The notes under the pieces: model-generated
What the model saw: only the letters and a program-made list of their open reading frames with translations
Told to the model about the DNA's origin: nothing
Databases searched by the model: none
In this document: positions 1 through 5,313 of the stretch, one piece after another
Position numbering within the stretch: position 1 is the stretch's first letter
Layout: every line of letters starts with the position of its first letter
Position numbers and translations under genes: made by a program
Origin: an uncultured Clostridia bacterium
Lineage (GTDB): Bacteria; Bacillota; Clostridia; Christensenellales; QALW01
Assembly (NCBI GenBank): GCA_900550765.1
Contig: URTC01000138.1
Span: 1 to 5,464 of the forward strand
Direction: 5' to 3'
DNA length: 5,464 bases

Positions 1-1105
1 TAGCCGCCAGTCGATTCAAAATCTCACCGGAGCTGGCACGGGTAGCCGAAGGTTTGTCATCAAAGCGCCAAAAATCCTCATTCAGAATAAGATCCTGCGG
101 AAATTCGCGCTTAAACCAAACAGTATATTCCTTATAAAGCTCAGGATATTTTTCCGCGTAGCGCTGCATCATAGCATTCCAAGCCTGCTCTGCCGCTTTG
201 CCATGAGCGGCCGTTTCCCGAACAAAATCCAGCACATCCTGCGGTACCTCAAAGGGCGCGTACTCCCAGCCCAAATTCTTTTTGGTTTCGCTCAGGTTTT
301 CCTCTCCCAAAGGCTCCCCATGTGCCGAGGCCTTTCCCTGCTTAGCCGGGCATCCGTAGCCAATATCCGTGCGGCAGATAATCAGGGAAGGCTTGTCCGA
401 AACAGCTTTTGCTTCAGCAATGGCGGCGGCCACCGCATCGGTATCGTTGCCGTCGGCCACCTGCACGACATGCCAGCCCATCGCTTTATGCCGGGCGCCG
501 ACATCCTCACTGAAGGCAGTGGAAATATCGCCTTCAATCGTAATATTATTTTTATCATAAATACAAATAAGCTTACCCAGTTTCAGCGTGCCGGCCAGGG
601 AAGCGGCCTCGTACTGAATCCCCTCCTGTAAACACCCATCGCCCACCAGAACATAGGTATAATGGTCCACAACCGGGAAGCCCTCGCGGATAAATTATGC
701 AGCCAGGTGCGCTTCAGCCATCGCCATACCCACAGCATTGGCAAAGCCCTGCCCCAGCGGGCCGGTAGAAGTCTCCACGCCTTCGGTATGGCCGTATTCC
801 GGGTGCCCCGGCGTTTTGCTGCCCCATTGACGGAAGTTTTTGATATCCTCTATTGTAAGCGGATAGCCAAACATATATAAAAGCGAATACAGCAGCATAG
901 AGCCATGCCCCGCCGAAAGAACAAACCGATCCCGGTCAGCAAAAGCAGGATTTTGAGGATTGTGCTTTAAATGCTTAGTCCACAGCGCATAGGCAAGGGG
1001 AGCCGATCCCATCGGCAAGCCGGGGTGGCCGCTGTTGGCCTTTTGTACTCCTTCCGCCGAAAGAATCCGTATCGCGTCAACTGTCTTTTTTTCTATAGCC
1101 TTCAT
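1..1105 (-). pseudogene. tkt: Transketolase, 5' part, interrupted by an in-frame stop codon (partial at left edge)
   Basis: Transketolase moves two-carbon ketol units between sugar phosphates in the cytoplasmic non-oxidative pentose phosphate pathway, using thiamine diphosphate (ThDP). About 368 of the usual ~660 codons are visible. Family landmarks are in order: SGHPG with H27, SAGHG with H67, GHPE with H101, GPLGQG, the ThDP/metal motif GDG at 155-157 with N186 (YDKNN), H262 in SAHGEPLG, and the start of the pyrimidine-binding domain (TRASSGEIL) at the edge. The start ATG (1103-1105) has GGAGGA five bases upstream. Codon 137, between LAA and FIREGFPVVDHYTYV, is TAA (695-697), where relatives carry Lys or Gln; one base change explains it. 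The frame is intact on both sides with no other stop. The 136-residue product would lack the GDG motif and be inactive. This may be a real recent nonsense mutation, a sequencing or assembly error, or a minority allele in a mixed sample. Identity as transketolase is very secure; true pseudogene status is not. Confidence 0.9.
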
Positions 1106-1116
1106 ATGTTTCCTCC
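1106..1116 (-). promoter_or_regulatory. Ribosome binding site of tkt
   Basis: The minus strand reads GGAGGA (1111-1116), then five bases, then the ATG at 1105. This strong site supports the chosen start, which also gives the family's usual N-terminus just before the SGHPG motif. Confidence 0.85.
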
Positions 1117-1157
1117 ATCAAACAGCACAAAAAACGCACTGCAATTTTTATATTTTC

Positions 1158-1186
1158 ATTATAATATAAGAATGCTTTTTCCGCAA
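1158..1186 (-). promoter_or_regulatory. Sigma-A-type promoter of tkt
   Basis: On the minus strand TTGCGG (1181-1186) and a perfect TATAAT (1158-1163) are separated by 17 bases. Transcription would begin near 1151, leaving a leader of about 45 nt before tkt. The -35 box matches the consensus TTGACA only at TTG, so strength rests on the -10 box. The region lies just downstream of the terminator of the preceding minus-strand gene, so tkt has its own transcript. Confidence 0.75.
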
Positions 1187-1236
1187 GCAAATCCATCCAT
1201 ACACAGTCGTTTGATTTTAAATGTAAAAAATTCCAA

Positions 1237-1291
1237 TCATTAATATTTAAAAAGATTGAAATCCGCCAAAGCCAACGGATTTCAATCTTTT
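1237..1291 (-). terminator. Rho-independent terminator of the GH99-like gene
   Basis: Bases 1250-1265 and 1276-1291 form a perfect 16-bp inverted repeat around a 10-base loop (1266-1275). On the minus strand the stem ends in a run of T (CTTTTTAAATATT), as expected for intrinsic termination. It begins about 24 bases after the stop codon of the minus-strand gene at 1315 and separates it from tkt. The stem is only modestly GC-rich at its loop end (ATCCG/CGGAT) but long. Confidence 0.9.
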
Positions 1292-1314
1292 GCACCGTAC
1301 AAATCCTACTTCAT

Positions 1315-2433
1315 TTATTTCTCTTTTTTGCCGCAAAATACTCTTTGCTCCGCCTGCAGATACCCATAGCCGTAAAGGCTGTCCGGCTCCAGATAACTGG
1401 TTTCCGTCCATTCATTCCAACTGTTGATCGTAATCAGCGGGGGCTGCTCGGGGTGGGCGTCCGCATAGGCCTTTGCCATTTGAAGGCCCTTTTCAAAGGC
1501 TTCGGGCGTATTATTCTTTACAATTGCCTCCCGGAATTCTTCAAACCTGGGATTATTATCCCAACCAATCGAAATATGCGGGAAATACGGGATAGAAAAC
1601 GACGTTTCAATCCGCTTCCATTCCACCGCTACATCATTCAAAATATCCGAATACTCACGGTTAACGTCCACAAAATGGCAGAACTGATAATGGCTCAGAC
1701 TGTTAAAGCCCATATACCGGCAGGTATCCTCAATCGAAGACTTTACAGACTGATCCACACCGGAGAGATTCAAATTATTTGCGCCGTACATCGTCAGCTG
1801 CAGATGCAGGCCGCTAAAGCCGGCTTCTACTGTCTTTTGGCGGAACCAATCCAACGCGAGCTTTGTTTCCTCTACGCCGCCTAACCCGCGCACAAGGTTC
1901 GGCAAGTCATAGAGCATAAACACCGGCTGATTGTCGATCGTATAATAGTTAGGTTGGGAAAAATATTTTTCAATCAAACGGCAGCAAATACGTTCAAATT
2001 CTGTGCGGTCCACCGCGCCGTCCCATATCAGATTATTCCGGTCATGAGAAAGACGAATATCCCAGGTATTTCCTACGTTATGATTGGCCCACATCAAATA
2101 AAACTTCATCTTCTGGCAGTTTTTTGCCTTTAAAAAGCCGTCATTCAAACAATTCTCCAAAAACGGCCGCCTATCATACCAGTACCAGTCATAAATAAAG
2201 ACATTAACTCCATGATCCAGTGCCGCCTCAATCTCCATTTCCATCACATAGGGGTCAGCCTCATTCACATACCCCCACAACGGCTTTCTGGGCCAGTTAT
2301 GCTCGGGGAACTTTTGCTTTGAATTTTTAACTGACTGCCATTCCCCGATACCCTCCGGCCAAAACATCCGGGTTCTCGGCTCATCACCGGTATACGCAGG
2401 CCAAATATAGGCCGCAACATCATATTTTTTCAA
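1315..2433 (-). CDS. GH99-like / WbsX-type carbohydrate-active protein
   Basis: This looks like a member of the glycoside hydrolase family 99-like/WbsX group, TIM-barrel-type proteins often found in glycan loci. WbsX itself was named as a glycosyltransferase; hydrolase or transferase activity cannot be decided here. Using the TTG start it has 372 residues: YDVAAYIWPAYTGDEPR near the N-terminus, IYDWYWYDRRPFLE at 80-93, YYTIDNQPVFMLYD at 163-176, SIGWDNNPR at 288-296, INSWNEWTETSYLEPD at 336-351, then YGYGYL. The acidic WNEW-E segment corresponds to the conserved, probably active-site, region of the group. There is no signal peptide or membrane segment, so it is probably cytoplasmic. The TTG at 2431-2433 is preferred because AAAGGGAG lies eight bases upstream. 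The in-frame ATG at 2488-2490 has only a distant weak site, sits in a hairpin loop, and would add 19 residues upstream of the family domain. It has its own promoter and terminator, so it is a single-gene unit; the substrate is unknown. Confidence 0.85.
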   Translation of the reverse strand: MKKYDVAAYIWPAYTGDEPRTRMFWPEGIGEWQSVKNSKQKFPEHNWPRKPLWGYVNEADPYVMEMEIEAALDHGVNVFIYDWYWYDRRPFLENCLNDGFLKAKNCQKMKFYLMWANHNVGNTWDIRLSHDRNNLIWDGAVDRTEFERICCRLIEKYFSQPNYYTIDNQPVFMLYDLPNLVRGLGGVEETKLALDWFRQKTVEAGFSGLHLQLTMYGANNLNLSGVDQSVKSSIEDTCRYMGFNSLSHYQFCHFVDVNREYSDILNDVAVEWKRIETSFSIPYFPHISIGWDNNPRFEEFREAIVKNNTPEAFEKGLQMAKAYADAHPEQPPLITINSWNEWTETSYLEPDSLYGYGYLQAEQRVFCGKKEK

Positions 2434-2449
2434 CTTGCTTTCTCCCTTT
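2434..2449 (-). promoter_or_regulatory. Ribosome binding site favouring the TTG start of the GH99-like gene
   Basis: The minus strand carries AAAGGGAG (2442-2449), eight bases before TTG (2431-2433). No comparably placed site precedes the in-frame ATG at 2490, so this site decides the start. The protein then begins KKYDVAAYIW, where the recognisable domain begins. Confidence 0.7.
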
Positions 2450-2474
2450 CTAATGTAATGCAACTTTTCCACTG

Positions 2475-2502
2475 AAATCCTGTTCTTCATACAACAGGAT
2501 TT
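2475..2502 (-). repeat. Perfect inverted repeat (hairpin) in the leader of the GH99-like gene
   Basis: Bases 2475-2484 (AAATCCTGTT) and 2493-2502 (AACAGGATTT) are perfect 10-bp complements around an 8-base loop. The loop contains the upstream in-frame ATG (2488-2490). The repeat begins about six bases after the predicted transcription start (~2508), so it would fold at the extreme 5' end of the mRNA. There it might protect the message or act as an operator or regulatory structure. On the minus strand no T run follows it, so it is not a terminator for this gene. On the plus strand it is followed by TTTTTCTT, but no plus-strand gene ends there. Confidence 0.7.
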
Positions 2503-2514
2503 TTCTTCCCTATA

Positions 2515-2543
2515 TTTATAACAAAAGTATCGGCAAATGTCCA
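2515..2543 (-). promoter_or_regulatory. Promoter of the GH99-like gene
   Basis: On the minus strand TGGACA (2538-2543, five of six bases of TTGACA) and TATAAA (2515-2520, five of six of TATAAT) are separated by 17 bases. Predicted start of transcription is near 2508, giving a leader of about 75 nt to the TTG start. Confidence 0.75.
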
Positions 2544-2655
2544 GAAGTATTTTTTACTAAAAAATTCCGCGTTCTTAAAGCTTTCCGTAAAACAGGGCGA
2601 TTGCCTCCCAAAATGGAGAATCATAAAATTTTCACTTTTCTTTTTAAGCAGCGAG

Positions 2656-2676
2656 TGTTATAATAATAACGTTATT
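2656..2676 (+). promoter_or_regulatory. Extended -10 promoter with an overlapping palindrome, upstream of the lipoprotein gene
   Basis: TATAAT at 2659-2664 is preceded by TGT (2656-2658), an extended -10 element. No good -35 box lies at the expected place (2636-2641 reads TTTTCT). A perfect 12-base palindrome, AATAACGTTATT (2665-2676), covers the expected start of transcription. A second arm pair, GTTAT (2657-2661) and ATAAC (2666-2670), overlaps the -10 box. The palindrome could be an operator; that is inference from position only. Confidence 0.55.
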
Positions 2677-2697
2677 TTTTATAAAGAGGGGGTTGCT

Positions 2698-3543
2698 GTG
2701 AAAAAGCTTTTAAAATCCGCGGCAGCCGCGGGAGCGCTGCTCTTTGCCTGTCTGCCGCTCTGCGGGTGCAGCGAAGAAGCCGCCCCGGTAGTTTTGGAAA
2801 AAAGCCGCGTTCCCGTAGGCTATACGGCTACTTACCATATCACTGTAAAGGATGGTATTGCCGAAGGCGAAAATCTTACCTATGATAACCGCTACTCCAT
2901 CTATGTAGAAGGTGAAGAAGGTGCGCGTGAACTTGTAATTTCTTCAATAGCAGAGGCACCCTATATAAACGATAAAAAAGAGGAAGGCGTTCAGACAATT
3001 ACTGCAAATAGCCGGTTAGTCTATGACGATACCTCTCTGGCAGGCTTTGGTGTGCCCATTACCGTAGAGGAAGAATTTACGAATACCGTTGCGCAGACGC
3101 AGTATACGCATCTATTAGCCGAACATGATCACAGCCTGAAAATGGCATTGCTGAAAACAAAAAAATATAAATCTTCCACCGATACCGAACCGACTGAAAG
3201 TTTATATTCTGTTTCTCTGCAAACACAATATTTTGATAAAGATTCTCTTCCGTTTTTGCTGGCAGCATTTCCTTCCGAACAGGACGCCGTGGTTTGGCTT
3301 TCTGCCGGCAACCGGGACCGTCTGCAGGCGGTAAGATATGAGCCTTTGGGTAAAGAACATATTACCGTACCGGCCGGTGCTTTTGACTGCATCAAAATAC
3401 GGCTCCGTCCCAATACTGATTTTTCTGTTTACAGTGCCACGCTTTATATTGATTCTGCTACGGGTCTCGTTATTAAGGTAATACAGCAGAATTCCGTCAT
3501 GAAGCTGATGGAAACTGATTTTCAAACAGCTCCTTCAGCATAA
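2698..3543 (+). CDS. Secreted lipoprotein with a DUF3108-like C-terminal signature
   Basis: The 281-residue protein starts with a lipoprotein signal: KKLLK, a hydrophobic run at about 7-22, and lipobox LCGC with C24 as the likely lipidated cysteine (C18 in LFAC is a weaker alternative). It should be anchored on the outer face of the cytoplasmic membrane. The rest is beta-rich and soluble. The segment VPAGAFDCIKI (224-234) followed by LYIDSATGLVIKV (249-261) resembles DUF3108/LolA-like-fold envelope proteins, in which an F-D-C-x-K-I strand precedes a D-x-x-T-G-L turn. This is recognition by eye and the family call is tentative. The start is GTG at 2698 with GAGGGGG a few bases upstream. The gene is divergent from the GH99-like gene and appears to be transcribed alone, ending at a terminator near 3669. 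Ligand and role are unknown; no catalytic motif is visible. Confidence 0.8.
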   Translation: MKKLLKSAAAAGALLFACLPLCGCSEEAAPVVLEKSRVPVGYTATYHITVKDGIAEGENLTYDNRYSIYVEGEEGARELVISSIAEAPYINDKKEEGVQTITANSRLVYDDTSLAGFGVPITVEEEFTNTVAQTQYTHLLAEHDHSLKMALLKTKKYKSSTDTEPTESLYSVSLQTQYFDKDSLPFLLAAFPSEQDAVVWLSAGNRDRLQAVRYEPLGKEHITVPAGAFDCIKIRLRPNTDFSVYSATLYIDSATGLVIKVIQQNSVMKLMETDFQTAPSA

Positions 3544-3624
3544 TGGAAACAGGGTGTTTTACGTTAATCCCTTTGGAGGAACAAAAAAATCTTAGAAAAT
3601 CTTCCTATAAATCCAAAAGAAAAC

Positions 3625-3652
3625 TTGACAAGTACAAAAAAATGAGTACACT
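3625..3652 (+). promoter_or_regulatory. Possible promoter upstream of a terminator hairpin
   Basis: A perfect -35 box TTGACA (3625-3630) is followed after 16 bases by TACACT (3647-3652, four of six -10 matches). The spacer holds a direct repeat of AGTACA (3631-3636 and 3645-3650), and the -35 box sits inside the near-palindrome ACTTGACAAGT. Transcription would start near 3659, only about ten bases before a terminator hairpin. A chance match in AT-rich DNA is possible. Confidence 0.4.
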
Positions 3653-3668
3653 TTTAATAAAGGCAACG

Positions 3669-3707
3669 GCGTCTGAGAGATTTTTCTCTTTGACGCTCTT
3701 TCTTTTT
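3669..3707 (+). terminator. Rho-independent terminator after the lipoprotein gene
   Basis: GCGTC (3669-3673) pairs with GACGC (3692-3696), and AGAGA (3676-3680) pairs with TCTCT (3685-3689). A two-base internal loop and a four-T apical loop complete the hairpin, and a T-rich tract runs from 3697 to 3707. It lies 125 bases after the lipoprotein stop codon, and no better hairpin occurs nearer, so it probably ends that transcript. Confidence 0.75.
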
Positions 3708-3799
3708 CCAAAGGCATAGTAAAGTTGGATGCGTTATATATAAATATTTTATAAAACAGTACAATATATATCATATCATTATACTATAGAAAAACAGGT
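3708..3799. other. AT-rich spacer with no recognised gene
   Basis: This stretch is almost entirely A and T, with simple alternations such as TATATATAAATATTTTATAAAA. I see no reading frame with a ribosome site and no further hairpin of note. It lies between the terminator and the atp promoter and may act as an UP-like element for it; that is speculation from base composition. Confidence 0.5.
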
Positions 3800-3828
3800 T
3801 TGACACAATATTTTCGCAGTGCTATAAT
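3800..3828 (+). promoter_or_regulatory. Perfect consensus sigma-A promoter, probably for the atp operon
   Basis: TTGACA (3800-3805) and TATAAT (3823-3828) are separated by exactly 17 bases, a full match to the vegetative consensus, in AT-rich surroundings. Transcription would start near 3835. The next plus-strand gene begins at 4133, so the leader would be about 300 nt. A strong constitutive promoter fits a highly expressed ATP synthase operon. Confidence 0.85.
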
Positions 3829-3834
3829 ATGCAA

Positions 3835-4132
3835 ATCAATAATAAAATTCAGAAATCGTGCTGTCGTACTCCTTTCTTTTTTTGAGCGATAGCATCCTTT
3901 ATATCTCTGTGGAAAATGATCTAAAAAATAGATTTCTGCCATGAAACACGCCGCCCGATGTATAAAAATGCACAAAAGGCAAATAATATTTTGCTAAAAT
4001 ACGTTTATTTGATACACCAAAGATATAGAGTAAAATCTCGGTTCATGAAAGAATAAAATTCAATCCTATGAAACGCAATAATAAGCAGCAAAAACATTGC
4101 TTCCTTGATTATTGACAGAAAGGTGCAGCCCT
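3835..4132 (+). other. Long untranslated leader of the atp operon
   Basis: About 300 bases between the consensus promoter and the first atp gene contain no convincing reading frame. Inverted repeats suggest RNA structure. CAGAAATC (3850-3857) pairs with GATTTCTG (3931-3938) and encloses GCTGTCG (3860-3866) paired with CGATAGC (3887-3893, one G-T pair). A smaller palindromic segment lies at 4042-4072, and a hairpin sits just before the first ribosome site (4076-4114). I do not recognise a known riboswitch class and no intrinsic terminator is evident within it. Confidence 0.5.
4076..4114 (+). repeat. Hairpin immediately upstream of the first atp ribosome binding site
   Basis: CAATAATAAGCA (4076-4087) pairs with TGCTT (4098-4102) and ATTATTG (4108-4114): 12 base pairs interrupted by a five-base bulge (4103-4107), with a ten-base loop. 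It ends five bases before AAAGGTG, the ribosome site of the AtpI-like gene, so it could influence translation or stabilise the processed 5' end. No T run follows, so it is not a terminator. Confidence 0.55.
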
Positions 4133-4384
4133 ATGCTTGCAGTACTATGCGGAATTCTGTGCGGTACAGTACAGTTTCTGCTGTTAAAAAAATTCACCGG
4201 CTTTTTGCTTAGCGGAAAAACAAAACCCGCGCTTTTGCTTTTAGCTGCAAAGCTTGCCGTTTATGCGGCAGTGCTTACTATTGTACTTGTATTCTTTGCC
4301 AAGCAGGCAATTTTCTTTATTACCGGTCTGGCCGGAGTCCTGATCCTCGGCACAGTACTCCAATATATTCGATCCAGGAGATGA
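4133..4384 (+). CDS. Small AtpI-like membrane protein of the ATP synthase operon
   Basis: This 83-residue, very hydrophobic protein sits in the position of atpI (ATP synthase subunit I), directly before atpB. AtpI proteins are thought to assist assembly of the c-ring or Mg2+ supply and are poorly conserved; assignment here rests mainly on position, size and membrane topology. Three membrane segments can be seen, about 1-18, 33-55 and 58-78, with basic linkers (KK at 19-20, K29-K31) and a basic end (RSRR). The ATG at 4133 is preferred because AAAGGTG (4119-4125) lies just upstream. An in-frame TTG at 4112 would add seven residues but has no ribosome site and lies in the stem of a hairpin. The stop codon TGA (4382-4384) is four bases before the atpB start, so the two are probably translationally coupled. 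Confidence 0.7.
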   Translation: MLAVLCGILCGTVQFLLLKKFTGFLLSGKTKPALLLLAAKLAVYAAVLTIVLVFFAKQAIFFITGLAGVLILGTVLQYIRSRR

Positions 4385-4391
4385 TTTTTTG
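4376..4391 (+). promoter_or_regulatory. Ribosome binding site defining the TTG start of atpB
   Basis: AGGAG (4376-4380) lies within the last codons of the upstream gene, eight bases before TTG (4389-4391). The nearby ATG at 4381 is in another frame and stops at once. The site therefore supports the TTG start, and with it the long N-terminus of AtpB. Confidence 0.75.
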
Positions 4392-5294
4392 AACACAGCG
4401 GACGTTATTAAATTAGCGGGTTCTACGATAGCCGCGGCACTTTCACTGGTAGGATTCATCATCATAAAAGCAAAACTGCGCCACGGGGAAGTTACAAAAA
4501 AAACCAAAAGGCTCAAAACCGTATTCTTCTGTATTCTGCTTTTTTCCCTTTGGTTTTTAATCGGCACCCTTTTGGCGGCCTTCAGCGGCGTATCAGGAGA
4601 TATCAGTGATATCGGTGTAGAAATGTTTTCTCCGCCAGTAAATTTCAGCCTCTTTGGAATTCGTCTTTCGCAAACGACGGTAATTGCATCCTGCGTGGTT
4701 CTCATCACTTTGATTTTGGCGCTGATCTTTCGTTTTGCCATTGTTCCGCATTTTCGGGAAAACAACCCCCGCGGACTGCAAAGCGTAATGGAACTTGCTG
4801 TAGATTCGATGGATAATTTTGTTGCCAACACGATGCACCACCAGGACACCGGCGCACTGAGCTCTTATATGTTTTCGGTTGCCTTTTTCCTCATCGGCTG
4901 TGCCGCCAGCGAGCTCTTTGGCCTGCGGGCCCCGACATCAGATCTTCTGGTTACAATTGCGCTGGGCCTTGTTACTTTTATCCTAATCAATTATTACGGC
5001 ATTAAAAAGAAGCGTCTGCGCGGCAGGTTGAGACAAATGTGTTCTCCTACGCCGCTGATGCTGCCGCTGAAGATTATATCAGATATCGCAGTACCGATTT
5101 CCCTTGCCTGCCGATTATTCGGCAATATGCTCGGCGGCATGGTAGTCATGGAGCTTTTAAACAGCGCGCTGGGTTGTTACCATTTAGGTGTTTCATCAGT
5201 GGCGGGACTTTATTTCAACTTGTTCCACCCGCTGATTCAAGCATATATCTTTATAACACTTTCGCTTACCTTTATCAATGAGGCAGTGGAATAG
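4389..5294 (+). CDS. atpB: F1Fo ATP synthase subunit a
   Basis: Subunit a forms the half-channels through which ions reach the rotating c-ring, in the cytoplasmic membrane. The 301-residue protein has the family core: FSLFGIRLSQTTV before the first canonical helix (~95-119), SELFGLRAPTSDL (174-186), the signature RLFGN with the essential arginine at R242 (E. coli R210), and the last helix with Q284 in LIQAYIF (E. coli Q252). Two things are unusual. First, about 80 residues precede the core and carry two additional predicted membrane segments (about 8-27 and 44-66) separated by a very basic loop (KLRHGEVTKKTKRLK). Second, the position of E. coli E219 is M251 and that of H245 appears to be N277, although E255 lies one helical turn away. 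The PGF segment usual before PPT is also shortened. The start is TTG at 4389, supported by AGGAG. atpE follows after 19 bases, so the genes are co-transcribed. Confidence 0.93.
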   Translation: MNTADVIKLAGSTIAAALSLVGFIIIKAKLRHGEVTKKTKRLKTVFFCILLFSLWFLIGTLLAAFSGVSGDISDIGVEMFSPPVNFSLFGIRLSQTTVIASCVVLITLILALIFRFAIVPHFRENNPRGLQSVMELAVDSMDNFVANTMHHQDTGALSSYMFSVAFFLIGCAASELFGLRAPTSDLLVTIALGLVTFILINYYGIKKKRLRGRLRQMCSPTPLMLPLKIISDIAVPISLACRLFGNMLGGMVVMELLNSALGCYHLGVSSVAGLYFNLFHPLIQAYIFITLSLTFINEAVE

Positions 5295-5299
5295 AATTT

Positions 5300-5305
5300 A
5301 GGAGG
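5300..5305 (+). promoter_or_regulatory. Strong ribosome binding site of atpE
   Basis: AGGAGG (5300-5305) lies eight bases before the ATG at 5314, the strongest site in the visible operon. This fits the need for many copies of subunit c per enzyme. Confidence 0.85.
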
Positions 5306-5313
5306 AACAAAAA

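Noticed and set aside
203..631. Plus-strand open frame of 142 codons
   Set aside because: It lies opposite conserved transketolase sequence, and the minus-strand frame explains all the conservation.
1345..1884. Plus-strand open frame of 179 codons
   Set aside because: It is antisense to the GH99-like gene, which has recognised motifs, a promoter and a terminator; the plus-strand product matches nothing and has no ribosome site.
2599..2622. Small inverted repeat (GATT..CTCC / GGAG..AATC) in the divergent intergenic region
   Set aside because: The stems are only four bases each with a two-base bulge, too weak to separate from chance.
3574..3644. GGAGGA (3575-3580) followed by a short open frame beginning ATC
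   Set aside because: The ribosome-site-like motif resembles that of atpE, but the frame lacks an ATG/GTG/TTG at the right spacing and has only about 18 codons. It may be a gene remnant, but there is no protein similarity to support it.
3673..3680. CTGAGA, reminiscent of the TPP riboswitch core
   Set aside because: It is part of a simple terminator stem; the other conserved TPP elements are absent.
3642..3719. 25-codon frame starting ATG at 3642
   Set aside because: There is no ribosome binding site (only A residues precede it), and the frame runs through a terminator hairpin.
3592..3975. Two minus-strand frames of about 60 codons in the AT-rich spacer
   Set aside because: They have no ribosome sites and no recognisable sequence, and they overlap a terminator and a consensus plus-strand promoter.
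4112..4132. In-frame TTG at 4112 as the start of the AtpI-like gene
   Set aside because: There is no ribosome site upstream and the codon lies in a hairpin stem; ATG at 4133 has AAAGGTG at suitable spacing.
4241..4849. Minus-strand open frame of 202 codons
   Set aside because: It is antisense to the AtpI-like gene and atpB; its product is low-complexity and basic with no family features, as expected for a shadow frame.
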